A stretch of 64,000 bases of DNA from Rhytidiadelphus loreus (lineage: Eukaryota > Streptophyta > Bryopsida > Hypnales > Hylocomiaceae): NCBI GenBank assembly GCA_947034895.1, contig OX344762.1, positions 29,430,760 to 29,494,759 of the forward strand. The letters run 5' to 3'. A program made the position numbers and the translations under genes. The notes beneath the pieces were generated by a model that had not been told where the DNA came from, did no database searches, and saw nothing but the letters and a program-made list of their open reading frames with translations. Of the stretch, positions 33,598 to 46,086 are shown one piece after another. Position 1 is the stretch's first letter. Every line of letters begins with the position of its first letter.

Positions 33598-33600
33598 AAA

Positions 33601-36600
33601 GCATCAATTTTTGGAAATTTTGGTGCCAAAGAATGAAACTTGGAATAAAAGTTGAGATTTTATTTTCACTAGACTCAATTCTTATTCAAAGTCCTAACTT
33701 GAGTAGAAACAATAAACAAAGTTGAGCATTTAGTATACATGGTGTAAATTAGCTTTGGTAATCCAATTAGGAAAACTAAGCTATAGTATCAAATTCTTCT
33801 CAAGAAGGCTATTTAATAAATTTGCTTCCAATTAACTCTTACTAGAACATTGCAACCAAAATATCTTAAAAGAAAATTTAGATCATATGTTTTCCTCACT
33901 TGTTATTCTAATTCCAAAATTTTACACTCCCCTCTTAAAGGCCACAAAGGTATAGAAACTTCCAAACAATTATTTCTTTGCTTAAATCTTTCTCAACTTG
34001 AATCTCTAATCTTCTCCAAATTGGAATACTACTTTTGTTATAGCTTTGTTGCAGCTCTTGAGTTTTTGATTTGGACTAAACAATTTACAACTTGGCTTTG
34101 TTTCCTTCACTAGAGTCAATCAAATCTTTTTTGCCAATTTGATTTTTAAAACCTTTTACTTCATAGCTCAACTTCACGTAATTTTGATTATAGCACAATC
34201 AACACTTTTGCTTCACCAATTTGGAACTTGTTCTTTTAACCTCAACATCACTCATCATTCATACCTAATTTTTCTTAGCTGAATTTTTAATTATCACTTC
34301 ACATACACACTCATGACTATTTTGCCAATTGACATCTTTCATATTTTCTAAATCAAAACCAACTAGGAGTTGTCAATAAGACAACATTCAGACTTTATAT
34401 GCTTCAAGTAGGACTTCTTATTTCAAATCACTTATCACTCTTCAACAAATTAATTAATTTGCCTTTCATTATTTAAATCAACTTACACCACACTCATGTT
34501 CCCTCTACAATGATCGAACCTTAAGCACCAACTTGAAAACACATCCACTCAAACAAGATGAAATTTCGGATATACCAAATCTATTTAAATATATAAATCA
34601 TCCATTTACACTCAGGTGACACCAATGTAGAGCTTCACCTAAACATTGACTCAAAGAACAATCACTCAAACTTCGTATTTTATTCAACATAGCCATTAGT
34701 ATAATACAAACTGTACTTAGATTTTCTTTTTGACACTTATAAATTCATAAAGACCAATTGGACAACAATCCTAAAATCAAGCATCTCAAATTAGAAACAC
34801 GCACAAATAACTACAAAGACTTAATCGTTCCTAATTGATACAAATAGAACATTTAAACGCATAATTATGTGTTCATGATTACAAAACAACACATTTAACT
34901 TGGGTTTTTACTCCAAGTTAAACATTCAAAATAATTTATCATTTCAAGCATACCATCTACAATAATGTCAACTATACTCATAGTCTCACACATCACTTAG
35001 AAGTATACACAATTAACTTGTGTTGCAATATAATTTTTATTTGGATATACACCACACATAATGTCTACACTAACTTCCAACTAGGCTCACAAACAATACT
35101 CCTAGATTCCACAAATTAGATCAAACACATCCACACAACTTACACCACTCACTTGGCCTATGAATATATAATATTAATCTAATTTGGTGAATACATCATT
35201 GTTACAATTTGAACATTCATTTCCATAGATTGCTCATCCACATAACATCTCACTAATTTAACACTTAAAATGTATTAACACCACACTCTTCTGTCATCAC
35301 TCCAAACACCTCCAATTGTTTCAATCATCTTGTAACTAATAACCACACTCACTCATTATTTCATAGCATTAAATAACATAGCCCACTTAGGTTGGAATTC
35401 TCACTAGCTCTCTTGCAGTGGGTACCTTTTAAATCGAAAATATCAACCTAATAGGAATTCCAAACTAGCAGATACCAATTCAATCTAACTAGCACAGGAC
35501 AAGAATAACTATCAAATTGGAACCGCAATTACAAACTAACTCGCTTCCAACTTAGACTCTCACTAGTTTAAATCCTAGTCAACACTACAACCCTCCCACA
35601 CCAATTAGGATGTTGATTCAAAAATTGAAATCAGCATTCAACTTACTAATTTACTCTTTATAACATTGTGGGCGATTCTAACTCTACCCCCGAGCTAGAA
35701 CGGAGCACACGGGTTCTAATAGAAAATTCAAAGAAGAAATATTAGGGTGATCAAAATAAGCGCCTGGACACTCAAATGATGTAATTTGTTCCTACAAAGT
35801 CTTAAAAATCACTAAATATCATTAAAAGTTAGTACATTTGGATTGTTTGGGTTAACTATTTTAATTTTAGGGTTTTTATGAATTTTGATCAAATTTCCTC
35901 TAATTCTAACTTTAGATCTTATTTTTAGGTTTTTAAAATGGTAAATTAAGTCAAATTTGGAATTTTCCTTCAAAAGTTATCAAAGGATGAAAATTAAGCC
36001 TCAAGAACTTCATCTGTTGATTTAAAATAGCAAATCAGGTCAATATTAGTCCAAATTTTATTCCTGATTAATTAGTTATAAAATTTAGACTATTCCATAA
36101 TCTTTAATTATTGTCTGTTTTTAGTTAATTTTGGAGAAGTTAATCTAAATGGGTTCCAAACTTCATCCACCGTTAATTCACTCACAAATGAACAATATTT
36201 CAGATGGAAAATGGTTTTGGATTCCAAATTAGATTCTCTAAAAGACACTTAGACAAAAGATTCTTTAGATGTTTTCAAAAGATTGGTGATTAATGAATTG
36301 TTTATTCTAAGATAACATTTAGAATGATTAATTAGAATCCATATTTGCTTTGAAATTTAAAATTTGATTAAAAAATCCTAATCAATGACTACCAAACAAT
36401 CAAGTGAATAGTATAAGGAATAAAAGCAATAAAATTTATAAAAAAAATAGTAAAAGGAATAAAGTGCCAATCCACGTATCTAGTGTGAACAGTTAGATTT
36501 TTACTTTAATAGTTTTCAATGAATTGATGCCAAATTCCCGACCCCAAAACTTCTCTTAGGCTCCTCCCCTTCAAGATTAATGTCACCAACAAGTTCTTCA

Positions 36601-36659
36601 CAAAATTCGCTCTCCTAACACGTCGACAATGACAATGACAGGGGATGTCTGAATTATGG
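33601..36659. other. 3 kb without a recognised gene or element
   Basis: AT-rich, with an excess of A, C and T over G on the plus strand. Frames of up to 87 codons (33850-34113) are Ser/Leu/Phe-rich and unconvincing. The AACTTCATCCACC near 36168 recalls half of the ATGAAGTT stem-loop, so old LTR-family internal sequence may be present. Confidence 0.4.
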
Positions 36660-39031
36660 CTTAAATACCTTTGGTTGTGAATCAAAAGGTCTAAGCTCCG
36701 CCGTGTGGAAGCAACCCCAGGTTTTAATGGTTTCCAAAGACAATTTTTGACTTTTATAAGTAAAAGCTTTGCCGTGTGGGCAACCCCAGGCATACATAGT
36801 ATCAATGGACCAATGATGGTATTTTGAAAGTTTAATCTTTCAGGAAGGTACACATGACAGTGTTTAACCAAACATTAAAGACTAATTCCTTCAAATTTCA
36901 ATAACGGTCACAATTTAATTGTTAGAGGAGATACACATTACAGAGTTTAACCGAACATTAAGAATTAAAAATCCCAATTTCTATTATACAACAAATTTTG
37001 GGCTAAATTTGGTCTAACAACTTTTTGGCAAAGTTAAGCTTATTAGTACTAAAATTGCTATAAATACCACGATAAGTTAGTTTTCAAGAAATCTTAAAGA
37101 AAATTAGAATTTGGAGGTCTAACCCTTCCAAAATTCTTAGAATATAAAATGATATTGTGGCTTAGCCTTTAAAACTCAAACAAAACCAAATAGAAATCAC
37201 TTTGGAGGGACCCTCTTGTCCTTCAAAGTGACAAAAGAAAAGATAGAATAAAATTGGGCCAAATACCAACCTCAATTAGTACTCTGACCACACCGATAAC
37301 ACGAAAATAAAACAAAATAAGTGCTTTGACCACGTCGGTAGCACAACAAAGTGTGGGAGTAATAGAGACTGAGAGAAAGAAGAGAAAATGAGGGTACAAA
37401 CAACCTTGATCGAGGAAGGGTCTTTTATACTCATTCCAAGTCCCTCTACAGTAAGTTGTCAGTAGAAATACATTATATTCTCACTCTAGATATTTTCCTA
37501 AACTAAACTAATGTAATTGCAAAATAATCTTTGTTTAATGGTAGAAATCTCTAGAATCCCCTCCATTTAGCTAATAGATCTTCAAAAAATCAAATCCAAG
37601 ATCTTATGAAATTAAGCTAATTATTAATTCCAAGATTAATCTTAAGTTAATTCCAAATTATCTTTAGTTAATTCCAAGATTAATCTTAAGTTAATTTCAA
37701 ATTATCTTTATTTAATTCAAAGTTGACTTTTTACTCAATCAAAGAGATCTTAAGCAAATCCAATCTTTGATTTTCAAAATATATTTGTAAAATCACCTTA
37801 GATTAATTACAAATTACTATACAAAAAATTCAAACTAAGAGCTGACCCTCTCTATCTTTTTGGAACAACTCAAAATCAAAAACCAATTGTGCCATTGCGT
37901 TCAAAAGACCCCAATTAGCCTCAGAAATCCTTTATCCCTATTTCTTTTGCCGTTTTGAAGCGCAATTTTAAGTTATGGTAACTCCAAATAAAAGTCAAAA
38001 TTCTAACTTTTGGAGTATGCACTTTTTCATGAAATTGTCTAACTAGAGTGATTTAGAATGTTTATAGGAGTAAGATTTGACCCTTGATTTGCTCCATTCG
38101 GACATCATTAGCTCCTAGTACGCTGGTCAACCCGCCACCAAGTTGTAAATTCTTGTGAAATTCAATGTTGGTCTTAATTCTAGTACTTAAAAATGACAGA
38201 ACATCTTCAAACTTGACAAGTCTCTTTGTTGTCACACAAAACATTATCCTAATTTGTAGTGATATTTTACTGCAACATTTGTAATTTCTAGGAATTCACT
38301 AATGCATTTTTAAGCAGTTGATTTTTCATAGAGTCAACGTGGAATTCCCCATCATTATGAGACCTTTGGAAGAACATCTAGGACATCCCTGGAATCCAAG
38401 TGCAAGTTCCACGCTCACATTGCACTAGTCTAAATATAGAAATTTGAATAATTTCCACCCAAGAAAAAAATCATTCTTGATACTGGGAGAATCTTGGATG
38501 ATTAAATCAAATCTCTTTTGACTTTTTGGCATGCTTTGACCTAAAAAAGCACCTCTCTATATGCTCCAATCACCTTTTCATCCATCTTGATTTGAAGACG
38601 GCTTGTATTTTCAAAGTTACTTGCAATATTTAGAATAACAAACCCAACTTTTTCTTGAATTGGATTTTGACTTAATATGACTTGTAACGCTAAATTAGAC
38701 TCTGTTACTTAGCTAGTTTGTCACATGCATTCTTGTGAATGTTGTTTTGCATGAACAAGACACTAGAACTAACTAACTCTCATATTCTCACTTCTCTTAG
38801 AATTACTAACTGTTCATTCAACTTATCAATAAGACCTAGAATTAGTGAAAACATAAAGTCTTATGTATTCCATGTTTCTAGGACCATTTCTTACTACTTT
38901 GGTAGGGACTTCTATCAAGACTCTCACTAACTATCTTTTTATGTGTTTTTGCATAAAAATAATCTAAAAACTAAGTAAAAATCGCAAAAAAATTATATCC
39001 AAAGTTTCAAGTGCTAACTTGAGCGCTCACA
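36660..39031 (-). mobile_element. LTR copy E (reverse), 3' border unclear
   Basis: The 5' terminus is at 39031 (minus-strand TGTGAGCGCTCAAGTTAGCA). U3 is recognisable by blocks homologous to A and D, for example the GGGTTGACCAGCGTACTAGG region at about 38125 (copy A has GAGTTGACCGGCGTTTCGGG) and CTCCAAAAGTTAG near 38010. The TATA is GTATAAAAG at 37430-37422. The 3' end is not found. A 121-codon minus frame (36871-36506) and a tandem pair of ACACATGACAGTGTTTAACC-like blocks (about 36848 and 36930) lie at its downstream side. Confidence 0.55.
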
Positions 39032-40628
39032 AATACCAATTCGATAAATTAAGTACCTATTTGGAACAAAAAGATACAAAAAATTGAAAACAAAATTGTC
39101 AAAAATCCATCCAACTAGGCACTTCATACAAGGGACATCAACAAACAAATTTTCTTTCTTAAATAAATAAGGTTATTTTGGATGAATAATTGTGGTTTTA
39201 TCCACCAATAGTATTTAAGTTGTTTGTGTCATCAATCTTACTTTCAGGCTAAATTGCAAGAGGCACGTGTATAATTTGCAAGATTTTGGATGTCACACTT
39301 TGCATGTCAAAGAATTTGTCAAGTACAACTTTAGGTGTAATGATCCAAATTCATAGGTGGAAATGACCATTTAAATTTAGATCAATTATTTATTATTTTG
39401 AAAATATGATAGTTTTAGAGGTAGAAAGTACTATTGAGTATCTATCCTATTAAGATGACAAGTTACCTATTTTTTTATTGTGCACTTTTTGGGTTCTCTT
39501 ATTAAGCGAATTTAGGATTTCATTATTCTATGCTTGAACTTTCTTGTGAACAATCTACTTAAAAGTGCCAAAACATTAGGTGTATGTTTCATAATCCTTA
39601 AAATTCAATTTCTAATTTCAAAATACTATACAAAAAATCACAAAATATAAGTATCTCTTGCAATCACCATTATTTTGTCAACACTATTTATGTAAAAAAG
39701 GATCAACTTGGATTGAACCATGAATTTCCAATTGGTGTTGGCAACAACCAACCAATGATCAATCATTGGTGCAATCCTCCAACATATGCAAACCTTGAGT
39801 TTGGAAGTTCAATTAAAGTATTATTACCTTGCAACAATTCTAATTTAAACCAATTTGAAAACAAGTGCATGCAAGACGTGCCCTCAATGAAAACTAATAT
39901 GTTGGCTAACTCATGAATGGACCTAAGTAGGCTCAATTTGTTTTTTGGGGGAAAAAACTCAAGCTTCTACTCTAACTATAACATTGAGGTGCTTTTAAGC
40001 TTTGAAAAAATATGGTTAGAGCTCAACAATGAATCAAAAATAGTTACACAACTATAATTTCACGAAAGTTTTTCAAGAAAAAAACAAACTACAATAAAGC
40101 AAAAAAAGATGAGGCAAGTGGCCAAATGAAGTTCTTTTGCTTGCTAGGAGCTTTTGTAAGAATACTTGGGAGCCTTAGTAGTTACACTCAAGGAAACCAA
40201 ACCTCAGTAGTTAGGCAATAATTGAAATTTTATTCTTGAATATCGGATGGGAGAAAAATTACTAATATCAACATGATATTAAAGTGTAATTATTAACTTA
40301 TCTAACTTTATATCCATGAGTTCAATTTTTAAACAATGGATACAATCCTAGACCCTAAATTCTAAAATTTTCCACCATTAGATTAGTAGACCCTAAAAGT
40401 CAGGGGAGGTCAACTCAAATTTCCACCCTAAGAAGTCAAACCCATCAAAGAAGCTCATGTAATTCCAAACTCTAAATCCTAAAATCACAATTGCACTTGG
40501 ATGATAAGTGCACTAAAGTTATAAAATTCTTAAATAAAGACAAGTGTATTGGAACTTAGAATTAGATAAATCCAAGTAGAATCAAAAATAAAATACACAT
40601 CTTTTATTATATAAGACAAAGCTTGGGT
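39032..40628. other. no gene seen
   Basis: AT-rich. A 67-codon frame at 39713-39916 is Asn-rich and not supported. No repeat borders were recognised. Confidence 0.4.
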
Positions 40629-40952
40629 TCAAGAGATATATTCTCTTGGAGATTTATCTCTTTCTATGATTGGTTGGTTTGAGCTTCTTGTAAAAGTATT
40701 ATTTGTTGATAAGAATACTTTTGTGTTTTTATTTGGAGTCCATTGTGTTTTGAAGTTACAAGTTGTAGGAAGGTTTGTAACATAATCCTTTCTTGAAATC
40801 TTGTAGATAGTTTTGCATCGATTTTCTACTCTATCTATCACTGTATTTGTTTCTAGTATGGCTTGAACTAAGTTTATCCACTTTATTGGTCCTTGTTTGC
40901 TAAGGCTTAATATAGAGACAAGTTCTTCTAGAGTTTTAACTGTTGCAAACAT
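40629..40952 (-). CDS. 107-codon ORF of unknown origin
   Basis: The frame begins MFATVKTLEELVSILSLSKQ and continues with mixed composition (GPIKWINLVQAILETNTVID) and then a Thr/Asn/Lys-rich tail. It is longer than chance frames nearby and its first half looks like real protein, but I recognise no domain, and the upstream sequence in frame is closed by a stop. It may be a fragment of a retroelement polyprotein or chance. There is no signal peptide or membrane segment. Confidence 0.25.
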   Translation of the reverse strand: MFATVKTLEELVSILSLSKQGPIKWINLVQAILETNTVIDRVENRCKTIYKISRKDYVTNLPTTCNFKTQWTPNKNTKVFLSTNNTFTRSSNQPIIERDKSPREYIS

Positions 40953-41688
40953 CGAGAGATTTCATCAAGAATTTCTAACAAGTTCTTGAAAATATATCCA
41001 ACTAGAGTTGGAGATTGCTTTAGTTATTTGATGTCGTGGGTTATAGGTTCTTCTTTTCAAGGTTTGTATGAGTTTATTATTATTAGATATTTTCATAGTA
41101 ATAATAATTATTTTTTTATATTAGAAGGATAATATTTTGATGAAAGATGTATTCACAATAATTATTTAAGATTTGACTAATCAAGTAAACTCAAAATGTA
41201 TAATGCCAAAAATATATGATGGATTCTCAAATTTTTAATTCAAATTTTATTTGCAAATATTGAACCTAGAGAATTTGGATTTGTAACAACATAATATGTA
41301 ATGTAATTTGAAATTCAAAACATGGAACATTTTTTCACACCCAACGATCCAAATATCTAGTATCTTTTTGATTTTTTTCTTGAGTTTAAAGTTATCATAA
41401 TTATGGCAATGTATGGTCTATTGTATTACTTTTGTTTTTTAGTGCTTGAACTAATAAAAACTGCTTTAGATTACTTTGACTAATTATAATGACTTTGATT
41501 AGAATTATGTATATTTCTAATCAAAGACATAGGGCATATTTTCTTATTTTTAGTTCAAAACCTTCTTTAGTTCACAAGCCTTCAAATATTGTAGTGTTTT
41601 GGGATTCAAAATTGTTGTAAATTATTCTTCCCCATAGCAAGGCCAAAATCTTTTTTCTTTCTTTATGTTTTAACTTCCAAAGTCTTAA

Positions 41689-41890
41689 CACTACAAGAGA
41701 AAGGGATGTTTTAAGTATAGTTCTAGTAATATAGTCCTATAATTTATGACCTTTTAGGAGATGATTAGTAAAAATTTATTAAAAATACATATATTTTTAG
41801 TAAAATTTTACTAAAGATCTCCTAAAAGGTCATAAATTATAGGACTATACTTATAGGATTATACGTAAAACACACCTTTTCCTTGTAGTG
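41689..41890. mobile_element. 202-bp CACTA hairpin MITE
   Basis: Left end CACTACAAGAGAAAGGGATG; right end reversed CACTACAAGGAAAAGGTGTG. The flanks TAA (41686-41688) and TGA (41891-41893) form a duplication with one mismatch. Most of the interior is a long inverted repeat: ATTTATGACCTTTTAGGAG on the left faces CTCCTAAAAGGTCATAAAT on the right. A transcript would be a single hairpin. Confidence 0.75.
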
Positions 41891-41894
41891 TGAG

Positions 41895-42136
41895 TTTTTT
41901 TTAGGACTCTTTAAGGTTCAAACAGGTATATATGATCTCAATTTTTGACAAGAATTTTTTGAAACTTTTCTTTAAGATAGAAAAATTGATTAGCTTTCTA
42001 GGAATATAATTCTTATTTCAATTGCTTCTTGGGAGTAAAAATTATGCCACAACAATATTGAAACATGCAAGAGTGGGCAACAAAAAATAAACTTGAAATA
42101 AAAATTTTAAATTGATTTCTCATTAGATGTTTTTTC
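41895..42136 (+). repeat. left-half fragment of the TTAA family
   Basis: Follows the type 2 copy from about 28060 (a TTTTTTGAAACTTTTCTTTAAGATAGAAAAA block) to 28275 (CTCATTAGATGTTTTTT), then is interrupted by the GC-ended insert at 42137. Confidence 0.55.
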
Positions 42137-42388
42137 GGGCCTCCGGAAGACCGCGGGTTCTATTGCTGTAAGAACCCATGGAACGTGACTGTTGGCTTAA
42201 CACCTCAGCAAACCTACATGGCCGAGAGGTTGCCAACGCATTTTTTGAATTTTTTTCAACTTCTTTTTACATTTGAAGAATTTTTTTTTTAAATTCATTT
42301 TTTTGAATTTTTTTTGTGACAGCCAATCGTCCTTCACTACGGGGGGAACAATGAAGGGGAACAACCTTCAAACGGTCTCTTGGAGGCC
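42137..42388. mobile_element. small element with GC-rich inverted ends and A/T hairpin core
   Basis: The ends GGGCCTCCGGAAGACC and, reversed, AGGCCTCCAAGAGACC form a ~16-bp imperfect inverted repeat around a GGCCGAGAGGTTGCCAAC block and a T-rich/A-rich core. A second, diverged copy lies at 48140-48410 (GGCCAAGAGATTGCCAA, GGGGGGAACGGAGCTTGG), at the matching position of another TTAA-family copy. A clear target duplication was not found. It may be an ancestral segment of a TTAA-family subtype and not an independent insertion. Confidence 0.4.
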
Positions 42389-42639
42389 TGAAATAACATA
42401 TAACAAGATGTTGAAATTAGTAGAGAGAGGTTAGATTGTTTTAAGCTTTTTTTATAGAGAATTGAATATGTGGAGTATTTGATAGCAATGTTATTGATGT
42501 TCTATAGTGTTTTCTTGATGTCAATTATTGGAATGTAGAATTGTTCTTTTAGTTAAGCTATGGATGGTGCATACATGTGTGATCATGTCTGTGATAGTTG
42601 AGGGCATAATGAATGGTAGCATGTAACAACTATCAACAA

Positions 42640-42706
42640 ATTTCTGTTAAATTTTGTCTAAAACAACGCATCCAAAATGACAGAAATTTCAGATTTTCTA
42701 CTAGTG
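42640..42706. mobile_element. orphan CACTA right terminus
   Basis: The sequence ends GATTTTCTACTAGTG at 42706. It is preceded by TTTCTGTTAAATTTTGTC and ATGACAGAAATTTCAG, the same kind of subterminal motifs as in the CACTA element at 31864-33597. No matching left end was found nearby, so it is a truncated copy. Confidence 0.4.
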
Positions 42707-43180
42707 TATAAGTGGCAATGTCTTGCAGAAGTAGTTGATATATGGGTAATGTTTGTTGATGATGTATGGTGTTTACGCAAAGTATGTACGGGCTTAATTT
42801 AGTTGTATAAGAACAAATGGTAGTGTTTATACATAAACATGGGAGTAGCCATGGAGGTATAGTTTGCTTTAATTGGTTATCACTGTTGTTTGTTGGATGA
42901 AGTATTGTGAGTTTGTACGAGATAGAAGTAGTTTTTGAATTTCAAAAATGGTTTTGTTGTGCCGTTGAATATAGAAGGCTTTTTGTGTGGCTCAATACAC
43001 CATAGTAGTACATGTAGTCATTTATATATTTGATTTAAGTTGTAGAACAGATATAAAATCTTATAATATTTGAACATTATAATATTAGAAACACCATGTC
43101 ATTCGCATCACAGATTTTGATAAAAAAAAATTATCCTTCTACTAATAGGTATATAAGGATTATAGTTTAATAGTATATTA

Positions 43181-43938
43181 GGGTAGTTGCAAGAAACACT
43201 TCACGTTTTTCGTTCAAAACTGCGTTTTTTGGCCATAGGACTGGCAGTACTATGCAATACTACTAATACAACGTTTTAGAAGCGCCCCAAAAAATCTGCA
43301 TCGTTGATTGAAGGCACCTGCAGATCTACACCGTTGATTTAGTACTATGTTGTACTATGCAGTACTACGGACTACTACAAAGTACTATAGAAGCCACTGA
43401 GAGCAGAAAATAGCAGAAAAGGGGTCTCTAGAGATTTTCATTTTTAGTAATTCAAAAAAAATTCAAGAAAATTCCATAAAAAAAGCTATTTTGCTAGAAA
43501 AGACTATGCTTGCATTGCACCAAAAAATTCATGAAGGAAATTTTTTCCCTCTTCATAGCTTTCGCGCAAAGGGAGGTCATTTTGACTTCATGTGTGCAAT
43601 TGACATGATGCTATTTTCATGAAAACTCATTGTCAGCCCTTTAAGTGTTGGTAGACCTCCGACATGTCCAATTTGTGGCTTCAAATTCGCATTTTTGGAT
43701 AAAAAATAGGACTAAAACCCCCCCAAATGGCCAAGGTAGATATCCAATTGGGGGTAGGTTAAAAATAGGAAATTATTTTTTTTTAATTTTAAAAATTATT
43801 CAAGGTTTGTAACTTTAGCATCTACCTTCATTCCAAATTTCATGCCAAATGGACAAACAATGCAAAAGTTATGAGCAAAAAGCCAATTTTTGAGGCAAAG
43901 GGGACAAGAAATAGGACAAGTGTTTCTTGCAATCACCC
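43181..43938. mobile_element. MITE with 21-bp inverted ends and 4-bp duplication (copy 1)
   Basis: Left end GGGTAGTTGCAAGAAACACT; right end reversed GGGTGATTGCAAGAAACACT. ATTA lies directly outside both ends (43177-43180 and 43939-43942). The left subterminal region is rich in AGTACT/TACTA motifs. Copy 2 at 55810-56533 shares termini, the TGCGTTTTTT block and the TACTA-rich region, and has its own perfect 4-bp duplication (TGAA). The family is therefore well bounded. No coding capacity; superfamily unassigned. Confidence 0.8.
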
Positions 43939-44059
43939 ATTAACATAATGTGATCAATGTAATCGATCTGATAACACCTAGAGGATGTTTGCATCTTTTG
44001 GATACAATCATGTCTGAAAAGTCTTCACACACACTCTATTGGTTGCCAAGAGTAGCAAA

Positions 44060-45157
44060 ATGGCACCAAGGAAACAAGATTTGAGTGAACATGAGGAGTT
44101 GAATTTAAAAGTTTACACCTTTCATATACATATGGGTTGCCAGGGTTACAAAAAGATTGCTTCGAAATTAGGACTTTCAAAGTTATAAGTGAAAGATATT
44201 GTGAAGAGAGGCAATGAGCAGGGGGGGGGGGGGAAACGTCAAGAATGCTCCACACTCTGGACGCCTTACAAAACTGACAAAATCAAAGAGGAAGAGGGTT
44301 TCAGAAGTAGTCAACGAGAATCTAAGATTGAATCTTTGAGAGATTGCGAATACCGGGGATGTTGGGCTCAATGGTTCTAGTGTTGACAAAATCTTGAGTG
44401 AGGCTAGTTTCCATCTCAAGATTCCAAGGAAGAAGCCATTTTGGATGCTTAGATAGAAGCAAAAGCGCAAGGAGTTTGCACAAAGGCAATGCCAGTAGGA
44501 TTCTCAACAATAGGGACAAGTGGTGTTCATTGACGAAGTGACAATTGAGTATAATCCTTCCCGAGTTGGGAAGAAAGTATGTATGTGACCTGGCAAGGAG
44601 TTGTATGAGAAGAATTTAAAGCCCAATTTCAAGTTAGAAAGGACTAAAGTTGGAATTTTTGTGTACATAGCATGGGATTGATTTTGATGAGGAAGATGAT
44701 AGAGATAGAATGCAAAAGTCCTCATGATAGATTGGGCATCAATGCTTTGCAATATGCAAGTGAGATTCATAAACCTCATGTTATATCTTTCATTCAAAGT
44801 CTATGTGATAACCCTAATCATATTTACCTTACAACATATGGAGAAACTTGGTACTATGGTCCTCAAAATAAGAAACTTCAAGAAGAATGTAACTATGTCC
44901 AATTCTCTTGGCCACCCAAGTGATCCAACTCATCAGATCTCAATCCAATTGAAAATTTGTGGTTGCTTTTCAAACGGCGACTTAGAAAATGTTTTTTAGA
45001 GAATGAGCATCATCCTCATAGTACTCAAAAGTTGTTTGTTGTCGCAAAAAATGAATGGGAGGAAATTGATCAAGGCATTATTGGCAACTTCATAGATTCA
45101 ATGCCTTGTAAGATTCAATCTATAATTGACGTTGATGAAGGTTATACTAAGTGGTAG
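44060..45157 (+). pseudogene. Tc1-like (IS630/Tc1/mariner) transposase, decayed
   Basis: The ATG at 44060 opens MAPRKQDLSEHEELNLKVYT and, soon after, GYKKIASKLGLSKL, a helix-turn-helix typical of Tc1-type transposase N-termini; TAA at 44186 interrupts it. The frame then crosses a run of 13 G (44221-44233). In other frames VFIDEVTIEYNPSRVGKK (about 44526) matches the second-strand region with the catalytic Asp. The last 162 codons (44672-45157, one TGA at 44921) include SWPPK and SDLNPIENLW, where the catalytic Glu lies, and end IDQGIIGNFIDSMPCKIQSI...GYTKW. The span (366 codons) is near the family's ~340 aa. The DNAPCH region is lost. NPIENLW indicates a DDE-type Tc1 branch and not the DD39D form usual in plants. 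Clear terminal repeats were not found. Confidence 0.8.
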
Positions 45158-46086
45158 TAAATTTTAGAATTTCCTCCATGTTACATGTGAGTGTTATTAA
45201 TAAGTGTTGGTTATCTCATTTGAGACTGTAAGAGGTGCAAGATAAAACACTTCATGTTGAGCTTAGGATGCAAAGACTACTCAAATCCTAATGTATATAG
45301 CGACGAATTGTCAATTTCAGAGAAAACCACATATGATTTTCAAAAGGGGTACATGTGGGATTATATCATTGGTTGTTAAGCTTTTATAAAATTTCTAAAA
45401 GGAGTACACACATAACTTTCCTATTGGTTGTAAAACTTTTGTGCAAACCCTTTGTATGTAATCAATTCACGAATTCAACATCAAGATCCCACCCCAACTA
45501 CCCATATTTGTATTCTTGGGAAACTAACAGAACTTGCAAACCATATGGGATATATTTATATTTTTTACTTGTATATACATATGTATTCCATATTTGTATT
45601 CTATGAATGTATCCGTATCCACATTTTGTATTATGTAGTCTGAAATTGTGTTTGTATCTTATAACCATATTCATATTTTGTATCCGTATTATGTATCCAA
45701 ATTCGGATGGCTAGGATTGCATGTTTTACAAGCATCAATGGATTTGTTTTTTTCAAAAGATCAATGGCATTTTAGGAAGGGGGGGGTGGAATTGAAATAC
45801 AAACATCATGTTTTCATCTTCAAGATACATAGTGATTGATGTGTTTTCTACATCTATCAATCATAGAGTATTCCAACAAGTTTTCATCCAAATTTCATAT
45901 GGTGAATTTAGTACAATGGTATTTAAATTGTAATGATGTTTCTAAAGAAATGAAGACTTGAATTGCTAAAAGATTAAAATACTATATATTGGTCACTTTT
46001 GTACATAATTAATTCCACATGAACAATGTTTAAAAGTTTGAGAAAATCCATAATAAATGTAGAATTTTGGAAGTAAGTATTCAAGA
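45158..46086. other. no gene seen
   Basis: AT-rich flank of the transposase pseudogene. Short frames at 45355-45643 and 45648-45839 are low-complexity; the former covers a degenerate TATCCGTAT/CATATTTGTATT-rich stretch. Confidence 0.4.

Noticed and set aside
42150..42240. GCGGGTTCTATTGC and GGCCGAGAGGTTG resembling tRNA B and A boxes (possible SINE)
   Set aside because: The boxes are in the wrong order on the plus strand, the segment has inverted ends, and no 3' tail or duplication was found.
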